DNA of 64,000 bases from Amycolatopsis thermalba (GCF_003385215.1 NZ_PQHW01000014.1:1-64000), one strand, 5' to 3'. Counted from the stretch's first letter, positions 27,330-36,768 are shown. Program-made: numbers and translations. The notes: generated from the letters alone by a model not told the origin.

Positions 27330-27419
27330 GAACGCCAACGACATCGAGCAGGCCGCACAGTGTCGATCAAAAGCATGATCGCCGGTACCGCTCGGTCGAT
27401 GGGCATCACGGTCGAGTAA
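27330..27419 (+). pseudogene. Decayed tandem copy of the rplK 3' end
   Basis: 27330-27419 repeats the final 76 nt of rplK (27242-27317), including the TAA. The last 45 nt match at 43 positions and the first ~28 nt closely. About 14 extra bases (within cagtgtcgatcaaaagc) interrupt the middle and shift the frame. It has no start codon or ribosome site, so it is a partial duplication. It now forms most of the rplK-rplA spacer. Confidence 0.92.
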
Positions 27420-27497
27420 GAGCCCTCGGGCTCGTCGTGGGAGAGCCAGGCGCTGGCTCGTCACCACAACTGATCCACTTTCTAGCTAAGGACAGAC

Positions 27498-28217
27498 ATG
27501 GCAAAGCGCAGCAAGGCTTTCCGCCAGACCGCTGAGCAGGTCGACCGCACGCGGCTGTACGCGCCGCTGGAGGCCGTGAAGCTGGCGAAGGAGCTCTCCA
27601 AGTCCAAGATGGACGAGACGGTCGAGGTCGCGATGCGCCTCGGCGTCGACCCCCGCAAGGCCGACCAGATGGTCCGCGGCACCGTGAACCTGCCGCACGG
27701 TACCGGTAAGACCGTCCGCGTCATCGCGTTCGCCGTCGGCGACAAGGCCGCGCAGGCCGAGGCCGCCGGTGCGGACGCCGTCGGCAGCGACGACCTGATC
27801 GAGCGAATCCAGGGTGGCTGGCTCGACTTCGACGCCGCTGTCGCGACGCCGGACCAGATGGCGAAGGTCGGGCGCATCGCCCGCATCCTGGGCCCGCGTG
27901 GCCTGATGCCGAACCCGAAGAGCGGCACCGTGACGCCCGACGTGGCGAAGGCGGTCACCGAGATCAAGGGCGGCAAGATCGACTTCCGCGTCGACAAGCA
28001 GGCCAACCTGCACCTGGTGATCGGCAAGTCGTCGTTCGACGCCGAGAAGCTGGTGGAGAACTACGCGGCCGCCCTGGACGAGATCCTCCGGGCGAAGCCG
28101 TCCGCCGCGAAGGGCCGCTACATCAAGAAGGTGGTCGTCTCGACCACCATGGGACGCGGCATCCCGGTCGACCCGGCCCGGACGCGCAACCTCCTCGCGG
28201 AGGAAGCGACCGCCTGA
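27498..28217 (+). CDS. rplA: 50S ribosomal protein L1
   Basis: This 239-residue protein has two-domain L1 features: [28 protein letters not shown] at the N-terminus and the signature [23 protein letters not shown]. It forms the L1 stalk at the ribosomal E site and in other bacteria represses its own operon by binding the message. It lies downstream of rplK with the 180-nt spacer enlarged by the rplK fragment. Confidence 0.98.
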   Translation: MAKRSKAFRQTAEQVDRTRLYAPLEAVKLAKELSKSKMDETVEVAMRLGVDPRKADQMVRGTVNLPHGTGKTVRVIAFAVGDKAAQAEAAGADAVGSDDLIERIQGGWLDFDAAVATPDQMAKVGRIARILGPRGLMPNPKSGTVTPDVAKAVTEIKGGKIDFRVDKQANLHLVIGKSSFDAEKLVENYAAALDEILRAKPSAAKGRYIKKVVVSTTMGRGIPVDPARTRNLLAEEATA

Positions 28218-28231
28218 CGGTCAGTGACGTG

Positions 28232-28265
28232 AACGGGCCCCGGCGCTGCTGCGCTGGGGCCCGTT
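28232..28265. terminator. Bidirectional terminator after rplA
   Basis: A 15-bp stem (28232-28246 with 28251-28265, one G-U pair, loop tgct) is followed by ttcgcg. It separates rplA from the convergent membrane-protein gene. Confidence 0.85.
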
Positions 28266-28270
28266 TCGCG

Positions 28271-29158
28271 TTATCGGCTGGTGGGAGTGGCCGCGGTGCT
28301 CGGCACCGGACAGGTCACGGGCCCCGGCTCGTGGCCGGTGATGAGCCATTGCCCCTTCTCCACGCGCTGCACGGTGAACGTCCCGAGGGCGGGTCCGCCC
28401 TGGATGGGGAACCGGCACGAGTCGATCGTCAGGGTATCGCCGGGTGGAGGCTCGGAGACCGAGCTGGGGATCGACTCGGCGTAGTTGTTGACATTGGTGA
28501 CCTGGGCTTTCAGTGCGAACACCGCCTGCTGGCAGTCGGCGTACCCGAGGTCTTCCGCGAACTTCTGCTGGATCGGGATGTCGAACGAGCCGCACGCGAG
28601 ATCGGGCCGGTTCTGCGCGATCTGGGCGTAGACCGTGCGGACCGCCTCGTACGGCTGGGTGGAGAAGATCTTGTTCGTGCGCCACTGCCCGCCACCGGTT
28701 TCCGAGGCCGGCTTGTCTTCGTCGTCGGTGGGGAAGAAGTGGTTGTACGCCAGCTTGCCGGCCACCAGCAGGACGATCAGGAACAGCAGGGCGGACAGCA
28801 GCTTCCCCGCCAGGCGCTTCGCCCACTTCGGCGCCCTGATCTTCGGGCCGGGCTGGAGCTGGCCGTACGGCGGAGGCGGCCGCACCGGCGGGCCGCCGGG
28901 GCCGGGCTGCGTCGGTGGGCCGTAGCCGGGCGCGCTTTGCACCGGGGCGTTCTGCGTGGGCACCAGCTGGCCGTTGCCCTGCCGCTGGGCCTCCGTGTAG
29001 CGGAGGAAGTCCTGGAACTGCTGGAACTGCTGGAACTGCCGCAGCTGCTCCGGATCCAGCCGCGGCTGCGCGGGTTCGACCGCGGAACCGCTGGGCTCCG
29101 GGTCCCGGGACGGCTCGTCGGGCTGCTGGCCTGGTCGCTGCTCCACCACGCGCCCCAT
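28271..29158 (-). CDS. Single-pass membrane protein of unknown function with Gln/Pro-rich cytoplasmic arm
   Basis: This 295-residue protein was not recognised. The first ~105 residues are low-complexity: QFQQFQQFQDF repeats, then a Pro/Gly-rich stretch. A basic KWAKR and one membrane helix (about 117-137) follow. The outer domain (about 140-295) has Cys in LACGSFD, YADCQQAV, DSCRFP and PVTCPVP, two likely disulfides. It ends QWLITGHEPGPVTCPVPS. The outer domain has the look of DUF4878/lumazine-like 'immunity/transport-associated' folds, but that is a weak impression. It is convergent with rplA and divergent from rplJ. Confidence 0.85.
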   Translation of the reverse strand: MGRVVEQRPGQQPDEPSRDPEPSGSAVEPAQPRLDPEQLRQFQQFQQFQDFLRYTEAQRQGNGQLVPTQNAPVQSAPGYGPPTQPGPGGPPVRPPPPYGQLQPGPKIRAPKWAKRLAGKLLSALLFLIVLLVAGKLAYNHFFPTDDEDKPASETGGGQWRTNKIFSTQPYEAVRTVYAQIAQNRPDLACGSFDIPIQQKFAEDLGYADCQQAVFALKAQVTNVNNYAESIPSSVSEPPPGDTLTIDSCRFPIQGGPALGTFTVQRVEKGQWLITGHEPGPVTCPVPSTAATPTSR

Positions 29159-29233
29159 GATGCCTGCCGTGTGGTGGCCGAGTCATCACGCACCGCGCAA
29201 ACCGGCCCCCGCGCCGGGCACGAAAACCACCAG

Positions 29234-29451
29234 GTACGATGGACGACGGTTCTACCGAAGACCGCTGGTTCTTCACGCCGTCAGGCGTGAAGCGAAGTGC
29301 CCCGAGCAGAAGGGGCGGCCCGCGCAGGAAGAACGAGGCCGGTGCACCCGTGTGCGCCGATGACGCCCCGTGCTTGCTGCGCGTGGGCGTTTTCTTCTTC
29401 CCGGGACTCCTCGCACAAGGCGGTCACACCAGCCAAGAGAGGAGGCGACCC
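29234..29451 (+). promoter_or_regulatory. Ribosomal protein L10 leader with possible promoter
   Basis: A TACGAT (29234-29239) may be the -10; no good -35 is seen. The ~200-nt untranslated leader before rplJ contains several hairpins, as in the L10 leader that binds the L10-L12 complex. One, 29362-29368 with 29385-29391, is followed by a T-rich run (ttttcttctt) and looks like an intrinsic terminator. This suggests feedback by premature termination. Folding was done by eye. Confidence 0.6.
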
Positions 29452-29988
29452 ATGGCGAAGCCGGACAAGGTGGCGGCCGTCGCCGAGATCGCGGACCACT
29501 TCCGCAACAGCTCGGCCACCGTCGTCACGCAGTACAACGGCCTCTCCGTGTCCCAGCTGTCCCAGCTGCGCCGCGCTCTCGGCACCAGTGCCAAGTACCG
29601 GGTTGCGAAGAACACCCTCGTGCAGCGGGCCGCGGAAGAGGCCGGCATCGAGGGTCTCCAGGACCTCTTCGTCGGCCCGACCGCGATCGCCTTCGTGCAG
29701 GGTGAGCCGGTCGACGCCGCGAAGGCCCTGAAGAACTTCGCCAAGGACAACGCCGCCCTGGTCATCAAGGGCGGCTACATGGACGGCCGCCCGCTGTCCG
29801 TCGACGAGGTCAACCAGATCGCCGACCTCGACAGCCGCGAGGTTCTCCTCGCCAAGGCGGCAGGCGCGTTCAAGGCCAAGCTGTCCCAGGCCGCGGCACT
29901 GTTCCAGGCCCCGGCGTCCCAGGTCGCCCGCCTCGCGCAGGCCCTGGCCGACAAGCAGCAGGGCGACGAGGCACCCGCCGAGAGCTGA
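29452..29988 (+). CDS. rplJ: 50S ribosomal protein L10
   Basis: This 178-residue protein starts [40 protein letters not shown], the L10 rRNA-binding domain. It ends in a helical tail that binds L7/L12 dimers. The ATG at 29452 has GAGAGGAGG upstream; longer frames run through the leader and are not genuine. It is followed 44 nt later by rplL. Confidence 0.98.
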   Translation: MAKPDKVAAVAEIADHFRNSSATVVTQYNGLSVSQLSQLRRALGTSAKYRVAKNTLVQRAAEEAGIEGLQDLFVGPTAIAFVQGEPVDAAKALKNFAKDNAALVIKGGYMDGRPLSVDEVNQIADLDSREVLLAKAAGAFKAKLSQAAALFQAPASQVARLAQALADKQQGDEAPAES

Positions 29989-30032
29989 CGTACCACCCAC
30001 CCCGTACCACCCGTTAGGAAAGGAACGCCATC

Positions 30033-30425
30033 ATGGCGAAGCTGAGCACCGACGAACTGCTCGACGCGTTCAAGGAGCTGACCCTGCTGGAGCTCTCGGA
30101 CTTCGTGAAGAAGTTCGAGGAGACCTTCGACGTCACCGCCGCCGCCCCGGTCGCCGCCGGCGCGGCCGCCCCGGGTGCCGCCGCCGCGGGCGCCCCGGCC
30201 GAGGAGGAGAAGGACGAGTTCGACGTCATCCTCGAGGGTGCCGGCGACAAGAAGATCCAGGTCATCAAGGTCGTCCGCGAGGTCGTCTCCGGTCTGGGCC
30301 TGAAGGAGGCCAAGGAGCTCGTCGAGGGCGCCCCGAAGCCGCTCCTGGAGAAGGTCGACAAGGACGCCGCCAACGCGGCCAAGGAGAAGCTCGAGGCTGC
30401 CGGCGCCAAGGTCAGCGTCAAGTAG
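30033..30425 (+). CDS. rplL: 50S ribosomal protein L7/L12
   Basis: This 130-residue protein has an N-terminal dimerisation domain, an Ala/Gly hinge ([20 protein letters not shown]) and the C-terminal factor-binding domain ([28 protein letters not shown]). It is the multi-copy stalk protein that recruits EF-Tu and EF-G. It is downstream of rplJ, with a strong terminator after it. Confidence 0.98.
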   Translation: MAKLSTDELLDAFKELTLLELSDFVKKFEETFDVTAAAPVAAGAAAPGAAAAGAPAEEEKDEFDVILEGAGDKKIQVIKVVREVVSGLGLKEAKELVEGAPKPLLEKVDKDAANAAKEKLEAAGAKVSVK

Positions 30426-30444
30426 TCGCGAATTTCGCATCTCG

Positions 30445-30481
30445 AAAAAGGCGGGTCACCTCCACGGTGGCCCGCCTTTTT
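30445..30481. terminator. rplL terminator
   Basis: A near-perfect 16-bp stem (30445-30460 with 30466-30481) has an A-tract on one side and TTTTT on the other, a classic intrinsic terminator usable on both strands. It isolates rplJL from the mce operon. Confidence 0.93.
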
Positions 30482-30612
30482 CGGATCACCTGGATTGTGG
30501 CTTGCAAAACTCATGAGTAACCTGCCCGGGACTTGACTCGTTGCACCCTGTTGACGCCGGGCAGGCGTGTGCCAGGGTGTTGATCCACGGCGTCGGAGCT
30601 GCGGGAGGTTCG

Positions 30613-31785
30613 ATGGGTGCCGAGGTGGTCATCGAGGGTCTGACCAAGTCCTTCGGGCGGCAGAGCATTTGGCGGGACGTGACCTTGACACTGCCTCCGG
30701 GCGAGGTGTCGGTCATGCTGGGCCCGTCGGGCACCGGTAAGTCGGTGTTCCTGAAGTCCATGATCGGGCTGCTCAAGCCCGACCGGGGCAAGTGCGTCAT
30801 CAACGGCGTGGACATCGTGCGGTGCAGCGAGCACAAGCTGTACGAAACGCGAAAATTGTTCGGTGTCCTGTTCCAGGACGGCGCGCTGTTCGGGTCGATG
30901 AACCTCTACGACAACGTCGCCTTCCCGCTGCGCGAGCACACCAAGAAATCCGAGACCGAGATCCGCCGGATCGTCCTGGAAAAGCTCGAGATGACCGGTC
31001 TGGCCGGTGCCGAAAAGAAGCTGCCCGGCGAGATTTCGGGCGGGATGCGCAAGCGCGCCGGCCTGGCCCGGGCGCTGGTGCTGGACCCGGAGATCATCCT
31101 GGTCGACGAGCCGGACTCCGGTCTGGACCCGGTCCGCACCACCTACATCTCGCAGCTGTTCATCGACGTGAACGCGCAGATCGACGCCACGTTCCTGATC
31201 GTCACGCACAACATCAACCTGGCCCGCACGGTGCCGGACAACCTGGGCATGCTGTTCCGCAAGGAGCTGGTCATGTTCGGCCCCCGCGAGGTGCTGCTGA
31301 CCAGCGAGGAGCCGGTCGTCAAGCAGTTCCTGAACGGCCGCATGGACGGCCCGATCGGTATGTCCGAGGAGAAGGACACCGCCCAGATGGCCGCCGAGCG
31401 CGCCATGTTCGAGGCCGGCCACCACGCCGGCGGTGTCGAGGACGTCACCGGCATCCCGGCCCAGATGCAGCCGACCCCGGGCGTGCCGACCCGGCAGGGC
31501 GCGATCCGCCGCAAGGACCGGGTCATGAAGATCCTGCACACGCTCCCGCCCGCGGCGCAGGAGGGGATCATCGAGTCCCTGTCGCCGGAGGAGCAGCGCC
31601 ACTACGGCGTCACGCCGCGCCGCGCGGTGCACACCGGCAGCAGGCACGCCGCCCCGACCCAGCCGCTGCCGACGCAGCACCAGGGGCAGCTGCCGCAGGA
31701 GGAAATCGCCCACATGCCGCAGTCGGGCTGGTCCAGAACCGAGACCACCGACCGGCTGCGTGGCCCGGGGGCCGGTGAGGCATGA
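30613..31785 (+). CDS. mkl: Mce ABC transporter ATP-binding protein (Mkl/MlaF-like)
   Basis: This 390-residue protein has an ABC ATPase domain: Walker A GPSGTGKS at 37-44, signature EISGGMRKRAGLARAL, and Walker B IILVDEPDSGLDP. It carries a C-terminal extension of ~130 residues like mycobacterial Mkl, with a Gln/Pro-rich end. It powers the Mce lipid importer with the two YrbE permeases. The ATG at 30613 has GGGAGG upstream. Its stop overlaps the yrbEA start (ATGA). It is the first gene of a 10-gene operon. Confidence 0.95.
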   Translation: MGAEVVIEGLTKSFGRQSIWRDVTLTLPPGEVSVMLGPSGTGKSVFLKSMIGLLKPDRGKCVINGVDIVRCSEHKLYETRKLFGVLFQDGALFGSMNLYDNVAFPLREHTKKSETEIRRIVLEKLEMTGLAGAEKKLPGEISGGMRKRAGLARALVLDPEIILVDEPDSGLDPVRTTYISQLFIDVNAQIDATFLIVTHNINLARTVPDNLGMLFRKELVMFGPREVLLTSEEPVVKQFLNGRMDGPIGMSEEKDTAQMAAERAMFEAGHHAGGVEDVTGIPAQMQPTPGVPTRQGAIRRKDRVMKILHTLPPAAQEGIIESLSPEEQRHYGVTPRRAVHTGSRHAAPTQPLPTQHQGQLPQEEIAHMPQSGWSRTETTDRLRGPGAGEA

Positions 31786-32576
31786 GCTCGACGGCCTCCC
31801 CGGCCAAGGTTCCCGGACTCGGAATGCTGCGTGAGACCGGGAAGTTGTTCGCCCTCGGGCTGGACATCATCCGCGGGTTCTTCCAGCGGCCGTTCCAGTT
31901 GCGGGAGTTCATCCAGCAGTCGTGGTTCATCGCGAGCGTCACGATCCTGCCCACGGCCCTCGTCGCGATCCCGTTCGGCGCGGTCATCTCGCTGCAGTTC
32001 GGGTCGCTCGCGCGTCAGCTCGGCGCGCAGTCCTACACCGGTGCCGGCAGCGTGCTCGCGACCGTGCAGCAGGCCGCTCCGCTGGTGACCGCGCTGCTCG
32101 TCGCGGGCGCCGGCGGCAGCGCGATCTGCGCGGACATCGGCGCGCGCACCATCCGCGAGGAGATCGACGCGATGGAGGTGCTCGGCGTCTCCGCGGTGCA
32201 GCGGCTGATCGTGCCGCGCGTGCTGGCGTCGATGCTCGTCGCGTTGCTGCTCAACGGCATGGTCAGCGTCATCGGCGTGCTCGGCGGCTACTTCTTCAAC
32301 GTCGTGCTGCAGGGCGGCACGCCGGGCGCGTACCTGGCGAGCTTCTCGGCGCTGGCGCAGCTGCCCGACCTGTGGGTCGGCGAGATCAAGGCGCTCATCT
32401 TCGGCTTCATCGCGGCCGTGGTCGCCGCCTACCGCGGGCTGAACCCCGCCGGCGGCCCGAAGGGCGTGGGTGACGCGGTGAACCAGTCCGTCGTCATCAC
32501 GTTCCTGCTGCTGTTCGTCGTGAACTTCGTGATCACGCTCATCTACCTGCAGATCGTCCCCGGAAAGCTGAGCTGA
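31782..32576 (+). CDS. yrbEA: YrbE/MlaE-type permease, subunit A
   Basis: This 264-residue MlaE-family membrane protein has an N-terminal amphipathic helix, about five membrane helices and the family motif GGSAICADIGARTIREEIDAMEVLGVSAVQRLIVPRVLA. It forms the inner-membrane pore with the second YrbE subunit. Its ATG lies in the stop of the ATPase gene, and only 2 nt separate it from the next gene. Confidence 0.95.
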   Translation: MSSTASPAKVPGLGMLRETGKLFALGLDIIRGFFQRPFQLREFIQQSWFIASVTILPTALVAIPFGAVISLQFGSLARQLGAQSYTGAGSVLATVQQAAPLVTALLVAGAGGSAICADIGARTIREEIDAMEVLGVSAVQRLIVPRVLASMLVALLLNGMVSVIGVLGGYFFNVVLQGGTPGAYLASFSALAQLPDLWVGEIKALIFGFIAAVVAAYRGLNPAGGPKGVGDAVNQSVVITFLLLFVVNFVITLIYLQIVPGKLS

Positions 32577-32578
32577 TC

Positions 32579-33418
32579 ATGGCGAGCATCGGTCAGACGG
32601 CGAAGCGGATCGCCACCCGTCCACTGGAGATCCTGGACAACTTCGGCGACCAGATGTCGTTCTACGCCCGTGCGCTGGCGTGGACGCCGCGCACGCTGCG
32701 CCGCTACACCAAGGAGGTCCTGCGGCTGCTGGCGGAGGTGAGCTTCGGCTCCGGTTCGCTGGCGGTCATCGGCGGCACGGTCGGCGTGATGATCGGCCTG
32801 ACCCTGTTCACCGGTGTGCTGGTCGGCCTGCAGGGCTACTCGGCCCTGAACTCGATCGGCACGTCGGCGTTCACCGGGTTCCTGACGGCGTTCTTCAACA
32901 CCCGCGAGATCGCGCCGCTGGTCGCCGGGCTGGCGTTGTCGGCGACCGTCGGCGCCGGGTTCACCGCCCAGCTGGGCGCGATGCGGATCTCCGAGGAGAT
33001 CGACGCGCTCGAGGTGATGGGCGTGCCGAGCCTGCCGTACCTGGTGACCACCCGGATCATCGCCGGGTTCGTCGCGGTCATCCCGCTGTACGTGATCGGC
33101 CTGCTGTCGTCCTACCTGGCGTCGCGGCTGGTGGTCATCTACATCTACGGGCAGTCGGCGGGCACGTACGACCACTACTTCAACCTGTTCCTACCTCCCG
33201 AAGACGTCTTCTACTCGTTCATCAAGGTGCTGATATTCAGCGTCGTGATCATCCTGACCCACTGCTACTTCGGGTACCGCGCCTCCGGCGGCCCGGCCGG
33301 CGTGGGTGTGGCGGTGGGCCGCGCGGTGCGGCTGAGCATCGTCACGGTCGCCATCATCAACTTCTTCATCGGGTTCGCCATCTGGGGAACCTCGGTGACG
33401 GTCCGGATCGCGGGGTGA
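32579..33418 (+). CDS. yrbEB: YrbE/MlaE-type permease, subunit B
   Basis: This 279-residue MlaE-family permease has the motif GAGFTAQLGAMRISEEIDALEVMGVPSLPYLVTTRIIAGF. Its RYTKEVLRLLAEVSFGSGSLAVIGGTVG start is typical of the B paralogue. It pairs with YrbEA in one transporter. It is followed 7 nt later by mceA. Confidence 0.95.
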   Translation: MASIGQTAKRIATRPLEILDNFGDQMSFYARALAWTPRTLRRYTKEVLRLLAEVSFGSGSLAVIGGTVGVMIGLTLFTGVLVGLQGYSALNSIGTSAFTGFLTAFFNTREIAPLVAGLALSATVGAGFTAQLGAMRISEEIDALEVMGVPSLPYLVTTRIIAGFVAVIPLYVIGLLSSYLASRLVVIYIYGQSAGTYDHYFNLFLPPEDVFYSFIKVLIFSVVIILTHCYFGYRASGGPAGVGVAVGRAVRLSIVTVAIINFFIGFAIWGTSVTVRIAG

Positions 33419-33425
33419 GGACACC

Positions 33426-34763
33426 GTGGTGACCTTGCGTCGCAGGCTGCTGGGCCTGCTCCTGATCGTGGTGCTCGCGGCGGGCGTCACGCTGTCGATC
33501 GCCATGTACAACAAGGCGTTCACGCCGACGGTCGAGGTGAAGCTGCAGGCCGGCGAGGTCGGCAACCAGCTGCTGCCGCAGTCCGACGTCAAGGTGCGCG
33601 GGCTGATCGTCGGCTCGGTGAAGTCGATCGACGCGAGCGCCGACGGCGCCACGCTGACGCTCGCGCTGGACCCGGAGTCGGCGAAGCTGATCCCGGAGAA
33701 CGTCAGCGCCCGGTTCCTGCCGAAGACGCTGTTCGGCGAGCGGTACGTGTCGCTGGAGATCCCGGAGCGGCCGTCGGCGAAGACGATCGCCGCCGGTGAC
33801 GTGATCCCGGAGGACCGCACGCAGGACGCCGTCCAGCTGTCGCAGGCGCTGGACAACCTGCTGCCGGTGCTGCAGGCCGTGCAGCCGGAGAAGCTGTCCA
33901 CCACGCTGACCGCGATCTCGACCGCGCTGCAGGGCCGCGGCGAGACGCTCGGGCAGACCCTGTCCGAGCTGGGCACCTACTTCGGCGACCTGAACCCGCA
34001 CCTGCCGCAGCTGCGGGAAAACCTGCAGGAGCTGGCGAAGTTCTCCGACAACCTGTCCGACGCGGCGCCGGATCTGGTGCAGACGCTGGACAACCTGTCG
34101 ACCACGACGAAGACGGTGTTCGACGAGCAGCAGAACCTGCAGGCCCTCTACGCCAACGTGACCGCCGCTTCGCAGACCCTGGAATCGTTCGTGAGCGCGA
34201 ACGCGAGCAACCTGATCAGCCTGGCCGAGAACTCGCGCCCGACGGCCGAGCTGCTGGCGAAGTACGCGCCGGAGTACCCGTGCCTGTTCGGGTCGATGGC
34301 CGAGCTGGTGCCCTTCGTGGACCAGGCGCTGGGCAAGGGCACGAACCAGCCCGGCCTGCACGCGACGATCGAGATCGTCACCACCCGCGGGCCGTACGTG
34401 GCCGGCCGCGACGAGCCGCGCTTCGAGGACAAGCGGGGCCCGCGCTGCTACAACGTCAAGGAGTTCCCGCAGCCGTTCCCGCAGTACCCGCCGGAGGGCC
34501 CGATCAAGGACGGCGCCCAGCCGACCCCGGCGTCGAAGTCGGCCAGTGACGGCCTGCAGCCCGCCAACACGATCGCCGACGCCGGCGGCTACAACGGCGG
34601 CGGTGGCGCGGCGGGCGGCAACCCGGCCAACAGCCGGGCCGAGCTCGATTTCCTGTCCCAGCTCGTCGGCCCGCAGGTCGGCCTCGACCCGGCGGCCATG
34701 CCGGGCTGGTCCGGCCTGCTCGTGGGCCCGCTCTACCGCGGTGCGGAGGTGACGGTCAAGTGA
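33426..34763 (+). CDS. mceA: Mce family protein MceA
   Basis: This 445-residue protein has an N-terminal membrane anchor (residues ~5-28) and the MCE/MlaD beta-barrel domain (KAFTPTVEVKLQAGEVGNQLLPQSDVKVRGLIVGSVKSI). A long helical needle domain and an Asn/Gly-rich Cys-containing tail follow. The six Mce proteins assemble a periplasm-spanning lipid tunnel. It starts at GTG 33426 (a second GTG follows directly). Its stop overlaps the mceB start (GTGA). Confidence 0.94.
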   Translation: MVTLRRRLLGLLLIVVLAAGVTLSIAMYNKAFTPTVEVKLQAGEVGNQLLPQSDVKVRGLIVGSVKSIDASADGATLTLALDPESAKLIPENVSARFLPKTLFGERYVSLEIPERPSAKTIAAGDVIPEDRTQDAVQLSQALDNLLPVLQAVQPEKLSTTLTAISTALQGRGETLGQTLSELGTYFGDLNPHLPQLRENLQELAKFSDNLSDAAPDLVQTLDNLSTTTKTVFDEQQNLQALYANVTAASQTLESFVSANASNLISLAENSRPTAELLAKYAPEYPCLFGSMAELVPFVDQALGKGTNQPGLHATIEIVTTRGPYVAGRDEPRFEDKRGPRCYNVKEFPQPFPQYPPEGPIKDGAQPTPASKSASDGLQPANTIADAGGYNGGGGAAGGNPANSRAELDFLSQLVGPQVGLDPAAMPGWSGLLVGPLYRGAEVTVK

Positions 34764-35785
34764 GGGGACTGGTCGCGCCGCTGATCAAGCTGACGATCTT
34801 CATCGTGATCACCGTGTTGTTCACGGCGATCCTCGGCATCAGCATCGCCAACATCAACACCCAGGACACCACCGGGTACAGCGCCCGCTTCACCGACGCG
34901 ACGCTCGTGCTGCCCGGTGACGACGTCCGCATCGCGGGCGTGAAGGTCGGCCAGGTCACGAACGTCAAGATCGTGGACCGGCGCCAGGCCCAGATCGACT
35001 TCGAGGTCGACCAGGGCCGCACCCTGCCGGCCGGGGTCACGGTGCAGATCAAGTACCGCAACCTGGTCGGCCAGCGGTACCTCTCGCTCGGCCAGGGCAC
35101 CGGCAAGGGCACGCTCGAGCCGGGCAGCACGATCCCGCTGGAGCGCACCACCCCGGCGCTGGACCTGGACGAGCTGTTCAACGGGTTCAAGCCGCTGTTC
35201 CGCGCGCTCAACCCGGAGGACGTCGACAAGCTGTCCTACGAGCTGATCCAGGTCCTGCAGGGCGAGGGCGGCACGATCGACAGCCTGCTCGCCCACACCG
35301 CGTCGCTGACCACCACGATCGCGCAGAAGGACCAGGTGATCGGCCAGGTGGTGACCAACCTGAACACAGTGCTGGACGCGGTCAACGCGCACACCCCGCA
35401 GCTGACCGACCTGATCGACAAGCTGCAGCGGCTGACCACCGGACTGGCGCAGGACCGCGACTCGATCGGTGACGCGATCGACGCGCTGGGCGGGCTGGCC
35501 ACCACCACCGCGGGCTTCCTGGACGAGGCACGCGAACCGCTGAAGAACGACATCTCGGCGCTGGGCGGGCTCGCCCAGAACCTCAACGACAGCGAGCCGG
35601 TGGTGGAGCACTTCATCCAGTTCCTGCCGCAGAAGGTCACGACGCTCGCGCGCACGGCCGACTACGGTTCCTGGTTCAACTTCTACCTCTGCTCGGCGAC
35701 CGGGAGCGTGTCCCTGCCGCCGCTGATCAACCAGGAGATCAACCTGCCGATCATGCCGCAGACCCGGGACCGGTGTGGATCATGA
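34760..35785 (+). CDS. mceB: Mce family protein MceB
   Basis: This 341-residue protein has an N-terminal membrane helix (about 8-30) and the MCE domain with DATLVLPGDDVRIAGVKVGQVTNVKI. An extended helical region follows (TTTIAQKDQVIGQVVTNLNTVLDAVNAHTP..), and the C-terminus carries paired Cys (YLCSATG..RDRCGS). Start GTG 34760 overlaps the mceA stop. Its own stop overlaps the ATG of mceC. Confidence 0.94.
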   Translation: MRGLVAPLIKLTIFIVITVLFTAILGISIANINTQDTTGYSARFTDATLVLPGDDVRIAGVKVGQVTNVKIVDRRQAQIDFEVDQGRTLPAGVTVQIKYRNLVGQRYLSLGQGTGKGTLEPGSTIPLERTTPALDLDELFNGFKPLFRALNPEDVDKLSYELIQVLQGEGGTIDSLLAHTASLTTTIAQKDQVIGQVVTNLNTVLDAVNAHTPQLTDLIDKLQRLTTGLAQDRDSIGDAIDALGGLATTTAGFLDEAREPLKNDISALGGLAQNLNDSEPVVEHFIQFLPQKVTTLARTADYGSWFNFYLCSATGSVSLPPLINQEINLPIMPQTRDRCGS

Positions 35786-36768
35786 GGAGCTTCCAGTCCC
35801 GCAACCCGGTGCCCATCGCGGTCGTCGGCCTCGTGCTGATGCTGCTGGGCTTCGTCGCCGCGCTCAACGCCGACGACCTGCCGATCATCGGCGCCGGGAC
35901 GAGCTACGAGGCGGAGTTCACCGAGGCGGCCGGCCTGAAGGCCGACGACGAGGTGCGCGTCGCCGGGGTGAAGGTCGGCAAGGTCACCGACGTGACGCTG
36001 GACGGCGCGTCGGTGAAGGTGACGTTCAAGGTCAAGGACACCTGGCTCGGCGACAAGACCGCGGCGGCGATCAAGATCAAGACGCTGCTCGGCCAGAAGT
36101 ACCTGGCGCTCGACCCGGTCGGGGAGAAGGCGCTGGACCCGGGCACGCCGATCCCGACGGAACGGACGCTGGCGCCCTACGACGTGCTGGACGCGTTCCG
36201 GGACCTGTCGACCACGGTGAACGACATCGACACGGACCAGCTGGCCCAATCCTTCGACGTGCTGTCCCAGACGCTGTCCGGCACCTCCGACAACGTGCGT
36301 GGCGCGCTCAACGGCCTGTCGCAGCTGTCCGACACGATCGCCAAGCGGGACACCGAGCTGGCGCAGCTGCTGCAGAACACCAACCAGATCTCGCAGACGC
36401 TGGCCGACCGCGACCAGCAGCTCACCCGGTTGCTGCAGGACGGCAACCTGGTGCTGCAGGAGGTCGCCGCCCGTGAGCAGGCGATCTCGACGCTGCTGAC
36501 CGGCGCGCAGGAGCTGTCCCGGCAGCTGCAGGGACTGGTGAGCGACAACGACGCGCAGCTGACGCCGGTGCTGACCTCGCTGGACCAGCTCACCGCGATG
36601 CTGCAGCGCAACCAGGACAACCTGGCCCAGGGCATCGCCCGCTTCGCGCCCTACATCCGCGTGTTCACCAACACCGTCGGCAACGGGCACTGGTTCGACA
36701 ACTACATCTGCGGTCTGATCCTGCCCTCGATCGGCCCCCTGAACGAAGAGGGGTGCAACCAGAAATGA
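35782..36768 (+). CDS. mceC: Mce family protein MceC
   Basis: This 328-residue protein has an N-terminal anchor (NPVPIAVVGLVLMLLGFVAAL), an MCE domain with EAAGLKADDEVRVAGVKVGKVTDV, a coiled helical stalk and a C-terminal NYICG..EEGCNQK. The ATG at 35782 forms ATGA with the mceB stop and is preferred to the GTG three codons earlier. It overlaps mceD by ATGA. Confidence 0.93.
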   Translation: MRSFQSRNPVPIAVVGLVLMLLGFVAALNADDLPIIGAGTSYEAEFTEAAGLKADDEVRVAGVKVGKVTDVTLDGASVKVTFKVKDTWLGDKTAAAIKIKTLLGQKYLALDPVGEKALDPGTPIPTERTLAPYDVLDAFRDLSTTVNDIDTDQLAQSFDVLSQTLSGTSDNVRGALNGLSQLSDTIAKRDTELAQLLQNTNQISQTLADRDQQLTRLLQDGNLVLQEVAAREQAISTLLTGAQELSRQLQGLVSDNDAQLTPVLTSLDQLTAMLQRNQDNLAQGIARFAPYIRVFTNTVGNGHWFDNYICGLILPSIGPLNEEGCNQK

